Shown: positions 50,861-61,303, counted from the stretch's first letter. The stretch: DNA of 64,000 bases from Rhynchopus euleeides (GCA_963210315.1 OY723268.1:1-64000), one strand, 5' to 3'. The notes: generated by a model from the letters alone, not told the origin. Numbers and translations: made by a program.

Positions 50861-50955
50861 CACTACTGCCAGCTAGCCCTGCAGGGCCTTGGGGAGATAG
50901 GCCATAACAGTTCTTGTCCTGCACTCGTTGTAATACTTTGATGCTCATATACAGA

Positions 50956-51027
50956 TCCTCGGTAGTATAGAGGTCAGTATTTCCGCCTGTCACGCGGAAG
51001 ACCCGGGTTCAATTCCCGGCCGGGGAA
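50956..51027 (+). tRNA. tRNA-Asp(GTC), unit 2
   Basis: Copy of 42976-43047. Confidence 0.94.

Positions 51028-51110
51028 CAGTTTTTTTAGTCCACCTTTTGTATATAAACACACACAAGCAAATGTTTTTGTTGTTTAGGATTTTGCTTAC
51101 AAAAAAAGAG

Positions 51111-51183
51111 CACCTCCCGCGGGGCTCGAACCCGCGACCACAAGGTTAAGGGCCTTGCGCTCTACCGACTGAGCTAGGGAGGC
51111..51183 (-). tRNA. tRNA-Lys(CTT), C33, unit 2
   Basis: Copy of 43131-43203. Confidence 0.92.

Positions 51184-51272
51184 TACAATAATAACTTGAA
51201 AAGGTTTCACACTATTCTGCCTCATCCATTGGAAATCAAGGGGTATCTGCACCTACAAAACAAGAATAAACC

Positions 51273-51344
51273 TGCACTCACCGGGAGTCGAACCCGGGCC
51301 GCTCGCTTGGAAGGCGAGAATACTAACCGTTATACCATGAGTGC
51273..51344 (-). tRNA. tRNA-Gly(TCC), unit 2
   Basis: Copy of 43293-43364. 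Confidence 0.94.

Positions 51345-51366
51345 AGCTACACATGGACAAAAGAAT

Positions 51367-51448
51367 CGCAGTCGGCAGGATTTGAACCTACGCGGGCAGA
51401 GCCCAATGGATTTCTAGTCCACCTCCGTAACCACTTGGATACGACTGC
51367..51448 (-). tRNA. tRNA-Ser(AGA), unit 2
   Basis: Copy of 43387-43468. Confidence 0.94.

Positions 51449-51493
51449 TACAATAAGATATAACATACTCCATGACTGCTGTTCAATAACAGA

Positions 51494-51565
51494 GGCTGTT
51501 TAGCTCAGTGGTAGAGCACATCATCCGTAATGATGGGGTCGTGGGTTCAATCCCCACAGCGGCCT
51494..51565 (+). tRNA. tRNA-Thr(CGT), C33, unit 2
   Basis: Copy of 43514-43585. Confidence 0.92.

Positions 51566-51650
51566 AACTTCTTTTTACCTAATGATTTTACAGAGTAAAT
51601 ATGTGTGTGTGTGTATGTTTTGTGTGTGTGCACAAAATGCGAAAAAGTGA

Positions 51651-51722
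51651 AGGGCATACCCGGGTTCGAACCAGGGACCTGTCGGATTGCAGCCGAATGC
51701 TCTACCACTGAGCTATATACCC
51651..51722 (-). tRNA. tRNA-Cys(GCA), unit 3
   Basis: Copy of 35201-35272. Confidence 0.94.

Positions 51723-51802
51723 TCTGATTGTATTGCCTGGCCGTTTACATGAACAAAACTGCAGGCTGAACATTCTTTCAGAGAAGATACATGAAAAAGA
51801 GA

Positions 51803-51873
51803 TGACCCTAGACGGAATCGAACCGCCGTTGACGGATTTGGAATCCGTAGTGCTACCGCTACACCATAGGGCC
51803..51873 (-). tRNA. tRNA-Trp(CCA), unit 3
   Basis: Copy of 35353-35423. Confidence 0.94.

Positions 51874-51952
51874 TCTGTTATTGTATAGGCAAACGAATCC
51901 TCCACCACCACCCATACCGTGTGTGTGCTGCTATGCTGAAAAGAGTATACAC

Positions 51953-52034
51953 CGCTGACGGCAGGGTTCGAACCTGCGCGGGCAGGGCCCAGTGGATTTC
52001 AAGTCCACCTCCGTAACCACTTGGATACGTCAGC
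51953..52034 (-). tRNA. tRNA-Ser(TGA), unit 3
   Basis: Copy of 35503-35584. Confidence 0.94.

Positions 52035-52042
52035 TACTAGGA

Positions 52043-52114
52043 GGCTTAGTGGTCTAGTGGCATGATTCTCGCTTTGGGTGCGAGAGGTCCAGGGTTCGAT
52101 TCCCTGCTGAGCCC
52043..52114 (+). tRNA. tRNA-Pro(TGG), unit 3
   Basis: Copy of 35593-35664. Confidence 0.94.

Positions 52115-52171
52115 TGTTTTATGCACACACATATCTATCACACATGTGTTCTGTTACCCTACTCTTGTATG

Positions 52172-52242
52172 GCGACCGTGGTCTAGTGGCATGATGGATC
52201 CCTCCCAAGGATTCGACCCGGGTTCGATTCCCGGCGGTCGCA
52172..52242 (+). tRNA. tRNA-Gly(CCC), unit 3
   Basis: Copy of 35722-35792. Confidence 0.92.

Positions 52243-52323
52243 TGTTTTTGTAAGAGAGATTGCCTGCATGTTTTCCCCAAAGAACCAGCTTTCTTTTGTG
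52301 CAGTTATCTCGCTCATTAACAAC

Positions 52324-52407
52324 CCTCTCGTAGCTCAATTGGTAGAGCGCTCGACTGTAGAAACAGCTGTTATCGAGCGGTCGCTGGTTCGATTCCGGCC
52401 GAGAGGA
52324..52407 (+). tRNA. tRNA-Tyr(GTA) with intron, unit 3
   Basis: Copy of 35874-35957. Confidence 0.92.

Positions 52408-52455
52408 CAACCTTTTTGTATGTGTGTTTTGGTTGAAATAACATGCAAAAAAAAG

Positions 52456-52528
52456 TGCTCCTGACAGGGCTCGAACCTGGGACCGTTGGCTTATTAGACC
52501 AATGCTCTACCGACTGAGCTACAAGAGC
52456..52528 (-). tRNA. tRNA-Ile(AAT), unit 3
   Basis: Copy of 36006-36078. Confidence 0.94.

Positions 52529-52635
52529 TACGTTTCACTATAACAACATTGCCTAAGAGTGCACTGTGTGTGTGCCACACACACTGTATATACACATAAC
52601 ATAAACAGGCAATCACCAGAAACATAATAACAAAC

Positions 52636-52717
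52636 TGACGAGAGTGGGGTTTGAACCCACGCCCCCGAAGAGACCAGGGCCTTAACCTGGCGCCTTAGAC
52701 CACTCGGCCATCTCGCC
52636..52717 (-). tRNA. tRNA-Leu(AAG), unit 3
   Basis: Copy of 36186-36267. Confidence 0.94.

Positions 52718-52763
52718 TATAACTAAGTAAGGCACAGCCTGCCCATCCCTATATTAGATATCA

Positions 52764-52837
52764 GCACCTATGGTCTAGTTGGTTATGACGTCGCGTTAAC
52801 ACCGCGAAGGTCTCCGGTTCGAGCCCGGATAGGTGTA
52764..52837 (+). tRNA. tRNA-Val(AAC), unit 3
   Basis: Copy of 36314-36387. Confidence 0.94.

Positions 52838-52913
52838 CTTTCTTTTTGTCCCTGCAGCCACTTCTTTACCGCCCACATTCCTCTCTTATTTCCCTTCAGG
52901 GCACAGAGTTGTA

Positions 52914-52995
52914 GCGGACGTACCCAAGTGGTTACGGGGCTCGCCTGCTAAGCGAGTGTGCTCTGCATGCGCAAGTTCGAACCTTGCCGTTCGCG
52914..52995 (+). 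tRNA. tRNA-Ser(GCT), unit 3
   Basis: Copy of 36464-36545. Confidence 0.94.

Positions 52996-53072
52996 TTTTT
53001 GTATGAACATCCCTTCCTTGTATCTCTTTGCCTAGTGGCTATATAGATAAGGCAATCCAACTGATTATCAGA

Positions 53073-53144
53073 TCTCCTATGGTGTAGTGGTTAGCACTCC
53101 AGACTCTGAATCTGGCGACCGCGGTTCGAATCCGCGTAGGAGAA
53073..53144 (+). tRNA. tRNA-Gln(CTG), unit 3
   Basis: Copy of 36623-36694. Confidence 0.94.

Positions 53145-53242
53145 CATCTTTTTTACATAGAGATACCAACAGAAACATGCAATTGGATACACACACACAA
53201 ACAAATTCTTTGTGCATAAGGGAAAATATGGAAAAAGATATG

Positions 53243-53314
53243 TTCCGCTGCGGGGAATTGAACCCCGGTCTGCCGGGTGAGAGCCGGCTGTTCTAACCAC
53301 TATACTACAGCGGA
53243..53314 (-). tRNA. tRNA-Glu(CTC), unit 3
   Basis: Copy of 36793-36864. 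Confidence 0.94.

Positions 53315-53413
53315 TCTGAAAGTATACCAGAATACCTTACATGCAGGATGCTTCCAGTGCAGTTTCCCCCTTTCATACAGCACCACACGGAGAGGATACC
53401 TGTTGTAGAGAGA

Positions 53414-53495
53414 GGCAGGGTGGCCGAGTGGTCTAAGGCGGAGGACTCAAGTTCCTTTCTCTTCGGAGGCGTGGGTTCAAACCCCACCCCTGTCA
53414..53495 (+). tRNA. tRNA-Leu(CAA), unit 3
   Basis: Copy of 36964-37045; the spacer that follows differs from unit 1. Confidence 0.94.

Positions 53496-53578
53496 CACCT
53501 TTGTTATGTAGCTGTATGCACTGTTACTCCTGCTCCCTCTCATAGAGTGCTTCATACACTTGATAATAATAGAATGTA

Positions 53579-53660
53579 GGCAAGGTGGCCGAGTGGTCTA
53601 AGGCGCTACGTTCAGGTCGTAGTCTCTTCGGGGGCGTGAGTTCAAACCTCACCCTTGTCA
53579..53660 (+). tRNA. tRNA-Leu(CAG), unit 3
   Basis: Copy of 37133-37214. 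Confidence 0.94.

Positions 53661-53759
53661 CTTTTCATACTTCAAAACCGCACAGGCAAACAACTTTTTC
53701 TCCCATACATTCCCAAGGAAAGATTCCTTATGTGTATGGATATTCTACCAATTAAACAG

Positions 53760-53830
53760 GCGTAATTGGTCTAGTGGTAGAATGGCTCCCTGCCACGGAG
53801 TCGGCCCGGGTTCGATTCCCGGATTACGCA
53760..53830 (+). tRNA. tRNA-Gly(GCC), unit 3
   Basis: Copy of 37314-37384. Confidence 0.94.

Positions 53831-53899
53831 CTTCCTTTTTTAAAATCTTTTCCCCTATATTTTCATGTAATAATGCCTGAACTCACTTCCTTATGCACT

Positions 53900-53981
53900 G
53901 GCAAGATGGCCGAGTGGTCTAAGGCGCCAGGTTTAGGCCCTGGTCTCTTCGGGGGCGTGGGTTCAAACCCCACTCTTGTCA
53900..53981 (+). tRNA. tRNA-Leu(TAG), unit 3
   Basis: Copy of 37454-37535. Confidence 0.94.

Positions 53982-54050
53982 TACCTTTATTCAAAGTGTG
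54001 TACACACACAACACACAAAACATTTCAACCAATATTTTCAACAATAATGT

Positions 54051-54574
54051 GACCTGTCCGGGAATTGAACCTGTGTCCACCAGTTGCACTGCTATTTTAC
54101 TGTGGTGCACTAGACCACTAGACTATTGCAGGCAGCTTCTTCAGCAGATGTAACCCATATGTACTGTATATGTTGTGACAGCAAGTGGGGTTCGAACCCC
54201 CGACCGCTCACTACAAGGAGGTGTGCTCAACCACTAGACTATGGGAGCCAGCTTCCCATATCTTCGTAGTCTTCCAGTACACTATACTACCGCACATCTT
54301 CAGGGTTCGAACCCCCGACCGCTCATTACAAGGAGGTGTACTCAACCACTAGACTATCGGAGGCAGCTTCTTCAGTGTACGTAACCTATATACACTGCAC
54401 ATGTTGTAACAGCAAGTGGGGTTCGAACCCCCGACCGCTCACTACAAGGAGGTGTGCTCAACCACTATACTATGGGAGCCACCTTACTATATCTTGGTAC
54501 ATCTCTTCAGGGTTCGAACCCCCAACCTCTCCCAACACAGGTGGTGTGCTCAACCACTAGACTTTCTGAGGGGC
54051..54574 (-). repeat. tRNA-like cluster T1-T5, unit 3
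   Basis: Copy of 37605-38128. Confidence 0.7.

Positions 54575-54619
54575 GCCTGTATGTTCCAACCTCCTTCATG
54601 GGCATCGAATATCCGACCG

Positions 54620-56177
54620 TAGGCAGGTTAGCCTAGAGGTTAGAATTCCTGACTGTGACAAAAGAGGCCCGGGTTCAAATCCCGGGACAGAATTTTTTTG
54701 GGGAATTTGCTTGACCAAATCCCAACCAATTTTTGCCCCCATTTTCCTCCTAAATATGCTTGCCCCAGGCGCCGAAATGAGTACCAAAAAGTGATAACCA
54801 GCGTCTGTACGTGCCACCATCGCTTTCGGATTTTCACGGTTCGCCCGCCATAATTGATAAAATGCAGTTGGCCGGAATTTTTCGATAAACTTTTTTTTTC
54901 TGAAAGATATAAAGCTCCTAACCCTGCTACGTTTCACCCAAAAAGTCTGTACATATCGTCACGTACAGACATCGGTAGTATATTTTTTCAAAGGAATTCG
55001 GCGGGTATTTCCAGCACTGTGGGTTCAAACCTCACTTTCTGTTTTTTTACCCATGTCCAACTTTGATGGTTCGAACACCCTGGGGGGGTCTATTTCGGGT
55101 GTCTCAAAAATGCGCGAGAGGTGGGGATATTGGGTCAGAGAGGAATCAAACTGTTGGTAGGGTACTGCCCAGCCACCACCAATTAAGTCGTTTTTGGTGT
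55201 TCCAAAAAGTGTTTTTTGGCCATTTTTGGACCTATTTTTGGGGTTTTGACCCCCCAGATCGACGACTTTTTTGGATCCAGATATACCCGTGTCTGTACCA
55301 GATTCTGGGTGTGGAAATAATAAAAAAAAACCGAAAAAAAACCTCAACCAGGTATCGAACTTGCTTCCAACACACCTAGATTCCTTAGAAAACACCCCAT
55401 GATTTCACCTCGATATGTACCTGGAGCTCCATTCTGAGCCCTGGTGAGCCCACCAACAGTTTGCACCGTTTCTCCCCCGAAATCTGGGTCAAACACGGTG
55501 GTATCAGTTTCGAACCGGGGACCCGATTTTTTTTACAGGAATGGCCTTTTTTAGGCCAAAATGGCCGAAAAACAGGGTTTTGGCCAAAAAAAACGACTTA
55601 GTGGGTGCTGGCTGGGGACCCATATTTCAACACTATACACCGTTTCGCACCCAGTATCTGAACCATTCGCGCATTTTTGAGATACCCGATTTTGACCCAC
55701 CCAGGGTGTTCGAACCACCCAAATTGGAGTTTTGTAAAAAAAAAAAAAAAAAAAAAAGCAAGGTTTGAACCCACAGTGCTACAAATTTCCCAGAAATTCC
55801 TTTGAAAAAGTATACTACCGATGTCTGTACGTGACGATATGTACAAACTTTTTCAGCCAAACGTAGCAGGGTTATGAGCTTTATATCTTTCGAGAAAAAA
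55901 AAAGTTTATCGAAAAATTCCGGACCAACCAGTTTTACCAATTTTGGCTGAGGACCCGTAAAAAACCGAACGCGTCAGTGGCACGCAGAGACGCTGGCTGT
56001 CGACTTTTGGTACTCAAAGTCCACCCAGGGGTCAGCAGAAGTGGGTGGAAAAAAGTTTGTGAAAATTAACACTTTTGCGCAAAAATATTTTTTCGAAAAA
56101 GTTTTGAATTTTTCCGGGAATCGAACCCGGGCCTCTTTGGTCACAACCAAGAATTGTAACCACTAGACTACCCTTGT
54620..56177. repeat. Palindrome with tRNA-His-like ends, unit 3
   Basis: Copy of 38174-39731; tRNA-like ends at 54620-54693 (+) and 56110-56177 (-). Confidence 0.85.

Positions 56178-56272
56178 TAGTTTATAAAGCACTTATACTT
56201 AAGAAGGGCAATGATATGGGGAAATGTTTTGGTGCAGTATGTGCATGGGCATAAGTTGATGCATAAAAAAAG

Positions 56273-56344
56273 CAACCGTGGCAGGACTCGAACCTGCAAC
56301 CGCCTGATCCGTAGTCAGGCGCTCTTCCATTGAGCCACACGGTC
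56273..56344 (-). tRNA. tRNA-Arg(ACG), unit 3
   Basis: Copy of 39827-39898. Confidence 0.94.

Positions 56345-56450
56345 TCTGATAATTTATTGAAGATGTTACATCATGGAGGTACTTGCACAGGGTGCTGCCT
56401 TGACTGTGTGTGTATATATATATATGTATACACAAACAAAAGATAACTAC

Positions 56451-56523
56451 TAGCAGAGGTAGGTTTCGATCCTACGACCTGTGGGTTATGAGCCCACCGC
56501 GCTGACCACTGCGCCACTCTGCT
56451..56523 (-). tRNA. Initiator tRNA-Met(CAT), unit 3
   Basis: Copy of 40005-40077. Confidence 0.94.

Positions 56524-56544
56524 TCTGTTGTTTACTTTCACAGC

Positions 56545-56616
56545 TCCCCTATGGTGTAGTGGTTAGCACCCTGGACTTTGAATCCAGTAGCCGCGGTTCA
56601 AACCCGCGTGGGGGAA
56545..56616 (+). tRNA. tRNA-Gln(TTG), unit 3
   Basis: Copy of 40099-40170. Confidence 0.94.

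Positions 56617-56757
56617 CCTTTTGACTATATGCATGCCTGGAGTATATATGGATACACACACATATCACACACAATACAGGAATCACAGTACAAACAGCTG
56701 AAGAGATTGTCCGTGCATTTTTTGTGCATGGAGAGAAAAAGATAAGAAAAGAAAAAA

Positions 56758-56830
56758 CTCCTCCTGTTGGGTTCGAACCAACGACCTGCAGGTTAACAGC
56801 CTGACGCGCTACCGACTGCGCCAAGGAGGA
56758..56830 (-). tRNA. tRNA-Asn(GTT), unit 3
   Basis: Copy of 40312-40384. Confidence 0.94.

Positions 56831-56908
56831 TCTGTAAGTATAGGGTAAAAGGGAATAACAGCTGCAGTCCTGTACACAGTACACAGGCACATATAAGGTA
56901 CATAAAAG

Positions 56909-56981
56909 TACAGCTAGTCGGGATTGAACCGACGATCTCTCGCGTGTGAGGCGAGCGTCCTAACCACTAGACGATAGCTGC
56909..56981 (-). tRNA. tRNA-Val(CAC), unit 3
   Basis: Copy of 40463-40535. Confidence 0.94.

Positions 56982-57073
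56982 TCTGATAATATAGGACAAG
57001 GCCACTTACCTGTTGTTACACTGTAGTAGTGCCAGCCAGACGAAACACACCACACCACAAGGAAGAAAAGGGA

Positions 57074-57145
57074 TTCCCCCTCCGGGGTTCGAACCCGGGT
57101 CGCCTGGGTGAAGACCAGGTATACTAACCACTGTACTAAAGGGGA
57074..57145 (-). tRNA. tRNA-Glu(TTC), C33, unit 3
   Basis: Copy of 40628-40699. Confidence 0.92.

Positions 57146-57171
57146 CATGGACTGGGGCTATCCCTTTCCAT

Positions 57172-57243
57172 GGGCGTTTAGCTCAGTGGTAGAGCGCCCG
57201 TTCTGCATACGGGAGGCCGAGGGTTCGAACCCCTCAATGTCCA
57172..57243 (+). tRNA. tRNA-Ala(TGC), C33, unit 3
   Basis: Copy of 40726-40797. Confidence 0.92.

Positions 57244-57270
57244 TGTTTTTTCTCTGCATCTACTATCAAG

Positions 57271-57343
57271 GCCCGTGTAGCCCAATGGATAAGGCGTTCG
57301 CTTCCTAAGCGAAAGATTGTGGGTTCGATCCCCACCATGGGTA
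57271..57343 (+). tRNA. tRNA-Arg(CCT), unit 3
   Basis: Copy of 40825-40897. Confidence 0.94.

Positions 57344-57442
57344 CCTTCTCTTTTTACGTGTGTGTGAGAGACTCTTTCTTCCAACACATATATGCACTCA
57401 CACACAGCCTGTATGATAACACAGGTGCTGCCTGTTCTCAGA

Positions 57443-57514
57443 GGCTCGGTGGTCTAGTGGCATGATTCTCGCTTAGGGTGCGAGAGGTCCGGGGTTCGAT
57501 TCCCCGCCGAGCCC
57443..57514 (+). tRNA. tRNA-Pro(AGG), unit 3
   Basis: Copy of 40997-41068. Confidence 0.94.

Positions 57515-57549
57515 AGTTTTATTAAGCCCCAGTTTTGTTACACTCACAA

Positions 57550-57621
57550 GCGGCCATGGTTTAGTGGTTAGAACACCTGTTCGTGGCACAGGAGACCCGA
57601 GTTCAATTCTCGGTGGCCGCT
57550..57621 (+). tRNA. tRNA-His(GTG), C33, unit 3
   Basis: Copy of 41104-41175. Confidence 0.92.

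Positions 57622-57717
57622 CATACTTTTTTTAACACTTTTTTTGTGTGCAGTATCTGCACAAAAATATTTACAAGAAACAAAAGAATCCCCTGTCACT
57701 TTTTTGCAGCAAAGAGT

Positions 57718-57790
57718 TACCCCGTGTGGGACTCGAACCCACAGCCTTTGGATTAGAAGTCCAACGCGCTATCCATTGCGCCAACGGGGC
57718..57790 (-). tRNA. tRNA-Arg(TCT), unit 3
   Basis: Copy of 41272-41344. Confidence 0.94.

Positions 57791-57882
57791 ACCTTCCTAG
57801 GATATGGCTATATAAAGAGTTGTGCACTGATGTATACACACATATTTGTTCTGTGTAAGTTCCTTTGCAACAAAAAAGTGTA

Positions 57883-57899
57883 TGCCTCCACCTGGGATT

Positions 57900-57948
<49 letters not shown>

Positions 57949-57955
57949 AAGAGGC
57883..57955 (-). tRNA. tRNA-Phe(GAA), unit 3
   Basis: Copy of 41437-41509. Confidence 0.93.

Positions 57956-58018
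57956 TACATTACTGAGTTAACAGAAGGATGACATGTGGGCAACAAGGGT
58001 GCCAGTGCAAATAAGGAG

Positions 58019-58090
58019 AGGCAACTGAGGGGATCGAACCCTCGACCCTTGGTTTACAAGACCAATGCTCTACCACTGAGCTAAATCGCC
58019..58090 (-). tRNA. tRNA-Thr(TGT), unit 3
   Basis: Copy of 41573-41644. Confidence 0.94.

Positions 58091-58117
58091 TTCATAAGGG
58101 GAAATGGTGAAAAAGAA

Positions 58118-58189
58118 TGGAGAATGAGGGGTTCGAACCCTCGGCCTCCCGTATGCGGAACGGGCGCTCTTCCACTGAGCTAATTCCCC
58118..58189 (-). tRNA. tRNA-Ala(CGC), C33, unit 3
   Basis: Copy of 41672-41743. Confidence 0.92.

Positions 58190-58274
58190 CTGCTTTATAA
58201 GCAGGAAAAGGTTCTGTGTTGTGCATATATGTTACACAGCCCACTGGACTATTTCTTGGGTACGAAAAAGAGTC

Positions 58275-58346
58275 TACTCGCGGCGGGGATCGAACCCGCA
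58301 ACCTCCGGCGCCGGGAACCGACGCGCTTCCATTGCGCCACGCGAGC
58275..58346 (-). tRNA. tRNA-Arg(CCG), C33, unit 3
   Basis: Copy of 41829-41900. Confidence 0.92.

Positions 58347-58370
58347 TGACATGAAGAAACATAGGAACCA

Positions 58371-58443
58371 GCTCTCGTGGCCTAGTGGTTAAGGCACAGG
58401 TCTTATGAGCCTGGGATCGCGGGTTCAAACCCCGCCGGGAGCA
58371..58443 (+). tRNA. tRNA-Ile(TAT), unit 3
   Basis: Copy of 41925-41997. Confidence 0.94.

Positions 58444-58492
58444 ACTTGTTATCTCTTTTCAGTGGTACTGCTGTACGGAATAATCCATTGTA

Positions 58493-58574
58493 GCGGACGT
58501 ATCCAAGTGGTTAAGGAGGTGCACTCGAAATGCATTGGGCCCTGCCCGCGTAGGTTCAAATCCTGCCGTCCGCG
58493..58574 (+). tRNA. tRNA-Ser(CGA), unit 3
   Basis: Copy of 42047-42128. Confidence 0.94.

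Positions 58575-58656
58575 TTTTTTATGTACTACATGAGAATATC
58601 TGTGATTTACGTAAATTGCATGCATTCTGTGTGTACAGTGTATGCATAAAAAAAAG

Positions 58657-58729
58657 TGGAGATTGAGGGTATCGATCCCTCTACCTCTCGCATGCTGAGC
58701 GAGCGCTCTACCATTTGAGCTAAACCCCC
58657..58729 (-). tRNA. tRNA-Ala(AGC), C33, unit 3
   Basis: Copy of 42211-42283. Confidence 0.92.

Positions 58730-58828
58730 TACAATAGAAGAATGAACTGTCGCCCAATACCAGTCTATACACACGTACAGAGGAAACACAAGCAAACACT
58801 GTACACAAGAGAAAAGTCAAAGAAAAGA

Positions 58829-58901
58829 AGGCACTAGAGGGGATCGAACCCTCGACCTCTCGCTTACTGGGCGAGCGCTCTAACCACTGAGCTATAGCGC
58901 C
58829..58901 (-). tRNA. tRNA-Thr(AGT), C33, unit 3
   Basis: Copy of 42383-42455. Confidence 0.92.

Positions 58902-58928
58902 TACGTACTTACACAGGCTAAAAAAAGA

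Positions 58929-59001
58929 TGCGAGGTGCCAGGATCGAACTGACGACCTTAGGATTATGGGACCTACGCGCTCCCGACTGCGCCAACCTCG
59001 C
58929..59001 (-). tRNA. Elongator tRNA-Met(CAT), C33, unit 3
   Basis: Copy of 42483-42555. Confidence 0.92.

Positions 59002-59120
59002 TCTGGTAATATATGTTGGACTCCCTTACCTGCACTGTATTTCTGTGCAGCCAACCACACTGCAGAGAGACTACACACCTATCCCAGGAGAGGGCTGATG
59101 GAACCTGCTGTCAGTGTAAG

Positions 59121-59192
59121 GGCTTAGTGGTCTAGTGGCATGATTCTCGCTTCGGGTGCGAGAGGTCCAGGGTTCGATTCCCTGCTGAGCCC
59121..59192 (+). tRNA. tRNA-Pro(CGG), unit 3
   Basis: Copy of 42675-42746. Confidence 0.94.

Positions 59193-59254
59193 TCTCTTTT
59201 TACCTTATATATACATTAGCACACACAAAACATTTATGCAAGGCAAAAAGCAGG

Positions 59255-59326
59255 CACCCGCCGTGGGGGTCGAACCCACGACCATTGGATTAAAGGTCCA
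59301 ACGCTCTACCGCTGAGCTAGGCGGGC
59255..59326 (-). tRNA. tRNA-Lys(TTT), C33, unit 3
   Basis: Copy of 42809-42880. Confidence 0.92.

Positions 59327-59421
59327 CACTACTGCCAGCTAGCCCTGCAGGGCCTTGGGGAGATAGGCCATAACAGTTCTTGTCCTGCACTCGTTGTAAT
59401 ACTTTGATGCTCATATACAGA

Positions 59422-59493
59422 TCCTCGGTAGTATAGAGGTCAGTATTTCCGCCTGTCACGCGGAAGACCCGGGTTCAATTCCCGGCCGGGGAA
59422..59493 (+). tRNA. tRNA-Asp(GTC), unit 3
   Basis: Copy of 42976-43047. Confidence 0.94.

Positions 59494-59576
59494 CAGTTTT
59501 TTTAGTCCACCTTTTGTATATAAACACACACAAGCAAATGTTTTTGTTGTTTAGGATTTTGCTTACAAAAAAAGAG

Positions 59577-59649
59577 CACCTCCCGCGGGGCTCGAACCCG
59601 CGACCACAAGGTTAAGGGCCTTGCGCTCTACCGACTGAGCTAGGGAGGC
59577..59649 (-). 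tRNA. tRNA-Lys(CTT), C33, unit 3
   Basis: Copy of 43131-43203. Confidence 0.92.

Positions 59650-59738
59650 TACAATAATAACTTGAAAAGGTTTCACACTATTCTGCCTCATCCATTGGAA
59701 ATCAAGGGGTATCTGCACCTACAAAACAAGAATAAACC

Positions 59739-59810
59739 TGCACTCACCGGGAGTCGAACCCGGGCCGCTCGCTTGGAAGGCGAGAATACTAACCGTTATA
59801 CCATGAGTGC
59739..59810 (-). tRNA. tRNA-Gly(TCC), unit 3
   Basis: Copy of 43293-43364. Confidence 0.94.

Positions 59811-59832
59811 AGCTACACATGGACAAAAGAAT

Positions 59833-59914
59833 CGCAGTCGGCAGGATTTGAACCTACGCGGGCAGAGCCCAATGGATTTCTAGTCCACCTCCGTAACCAC
59901 TTGGATACGACTGC
59833..59914 (-). tRNA. tRNA-Ser(AGA), unit 3
   Basis: Copy of 43387-43468. Confidence 0.94.

Positions 59915-59959
59915 TACAATAAGATATAACATACTCCATGACTGCTGTTCAATAACAGA

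Positions 59960-60031
59960 GGCTGTTTAGCTCAGTGGTAGAGCACATCATCCGTAATGAT
60001 GGGGTCGTGGGTTCAATCCCCACAGCGGCCT
59960..60031 (+). tRNA. tRNA-Thr(CGT), C33, unit 3
   Basis: Copy of 43514-43585. Confidence 0.92.

Positions 60032-60116
60032 AACTTCTTTTTACCTAATGATTTTACAGAGTAAATATGTGTGTGTGTGTATGTTTTGTGTGTGTGCACA
60101 AAATGCGAAAAAGTGA

Positions 60117-60188
60117 AGGGCATACCCGGGTTCGAACCAGGGACCTGTCGGATTGCAGCCGAATGCTCTACCACTGAGCTATATACCC
60117..60188 (-). tRNA. tRNA-Cys(GCA), unit 4
   Basis: Copy of 35201-35272. Confidence 0.94.

Positions 60189-60268
60189 TCTGATTGTATT
60201 GCCTGGCCGTTTACATGAACAAAACTGCAGGCTGAACATTCTTTCAGAGAAGATACATGAAAAAGAGA

Positions 60269-60339
60269 TGACCCTAGACGGAATCGAACCGCCGTTGACG
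60301 GATTTGGAATCCGTAGTGCTACCGCTACACCATAGGGCC
60269..60339 (-). tRNA. tRNA-Trp(CCA), unit 4
   Basis: Copy of 35353-35423. Confidence 0.94.

Positions 60340-60418
60340 TCTGTTATTGTATAGGCAAACGAATCCTCCACCACCACCCATACCGTGTGTGTGCTGCTAT
60401 GCTGAAAAGAGTATACAC

Positions 60419-60500
60419 CGCTGACGGCAGGGTTCGAACCTGCGCGGGCAGGGCCCAGTGGATTTCAAGTCCACCTCCGTAACCACTTGGATACGTCAGC
60419..60500 (-). tRNA. tRNA-Ser(TGA), unit 4
   Basis: Copy of 35503-35584. Confidence 0.94.

Positions 60501-60508
60501 TACTAGGA

Positions 60509-60580
60509 GGCTTAGTGGTCTAGTGGCATGATTCTCGCTTTGGGTGCGAGAGGTCCAGGGTTCGATTCCCTGCTGAGCCC
60509..60580 (+). tRNA. tRNA-Pro(TGG), unit 4
   Basis: Copy of 35593-35664. Confidence 0.94.

Positions 60581-60637
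60581 TGTTTTATGCACACACATAT
60601 CTATCACACATGTGTTCTGTTACCCTACTCTTGTATG

Positions 60638-60708
60638 GCGACCGTGGTCTAGTGGCATGATGGATCCCTCCCAAGGATTCGACCCGGGTTCGATTCCCGG
60701 CGGTCGCA
60638..60708 (+). tRNA. tRNA-Gly(CCC), unit 4
   Basis: Copy of 35722-35792. Confidence 0.92.

Positions 60709-60789
60709 TGTTTTTGTAAGAGAGATTGCCTGCATGTTTTCCCCAAAGAACCAGCTTTCTTTTGTGCAGTTATCTCGCTCATTAACAAC

Positions 60790-60873
60790 CCTCTCGTAGC
60801 TCAATTGGTAGAGCGCTCGACTGTAGAAACAGCTGTTATCGAGCGGTCGCTGGTTCGATTCCGGCCGAGAGGA
60790..60873 (+). tRNA. tRNA-Tyr(GTA) with intron, unit 4
   Basis: Copy of 35874-35957. Confidence 0.92.

Positions 60874-60921
60874 CAACCTTTTTGTATGTGTGTTTTGGTT
60901 GAAATAACATGCAAAAAAAAG

Positions 60922-60994
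60922 TGCTCCTGACAGGGCTCGAACCTGGGACCGTTGGCTTATTAGACCAATGCTCTACCGACTGAGCTACAAGAGC
60922..60994 (-). tRNA. tRNA-Ile(AAT), unit 4
   Basis: Copy of 36006-36078. Confidence 0.94.

Positions 60995-61101
60995 TACGTT
61001 TCACTATAACAACATTGCCTAAGAGTGCACTGTGTGTGTGCCACACACACTGTATATACACATAACATAAACAGGCAATCACCAGAAACATAATAACAAA
61101 C

Positions 61102-61183
61102 TGACGAGAGTGGGGTTTGAACCCACGCCCCCGAAGAGACCAGGGCCTTAACCTGGCGCCTTAGACCACTCGGCCATCTCGCC
61102..61183 (-). tRNA. tRNA-Leu(AAG), unit 4
   Basis: Copy of 36186-36267. Confidence 0.94.

Positions 61184-61229
61184 TATAACTAAGTAAGGCA
61201 CAGCCTGCCCATCCCTATATTAGATATCA

Positions 61230-61303
61230 GCACCTATGGTCTAGTTGGTTATGACGTCGCGTTAACACCGCGAAGGTCTCCGGTTCGAGCCCGGATAGGT
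61301 GTA
61230..61303 (+). tRNA. tRNA-Val(AAC), unit 4
   Basis: Copy of 36314-36387. Confidence 0.94.

Larger units (their letters stand above)
43671..51650. repeat. tRNA array, unit 2 (7980 bp, 40 tRNA genes)
   Basis: Nearly base-identical to unit 1 but 490 bp shorter. The missing length equals the distance between the tRNA-Leu(CAA) and tRNA-Leu(TAG) genes of unit 1 (36964 to 37454). A single chimeric tRNA-Leu remains at 45434-45515. Confidence 0.97.
51651..60116. repeat. tRNA array, unit 3 (8466 bp, complete)
   Basis: All 43 tRNA genes are present. It differs from unit 1 mainly in the spacer after tRNA-Leu(CAA) (53496-53560), which is 4 bp shorter and has several substitutions. Confidence 0.97.
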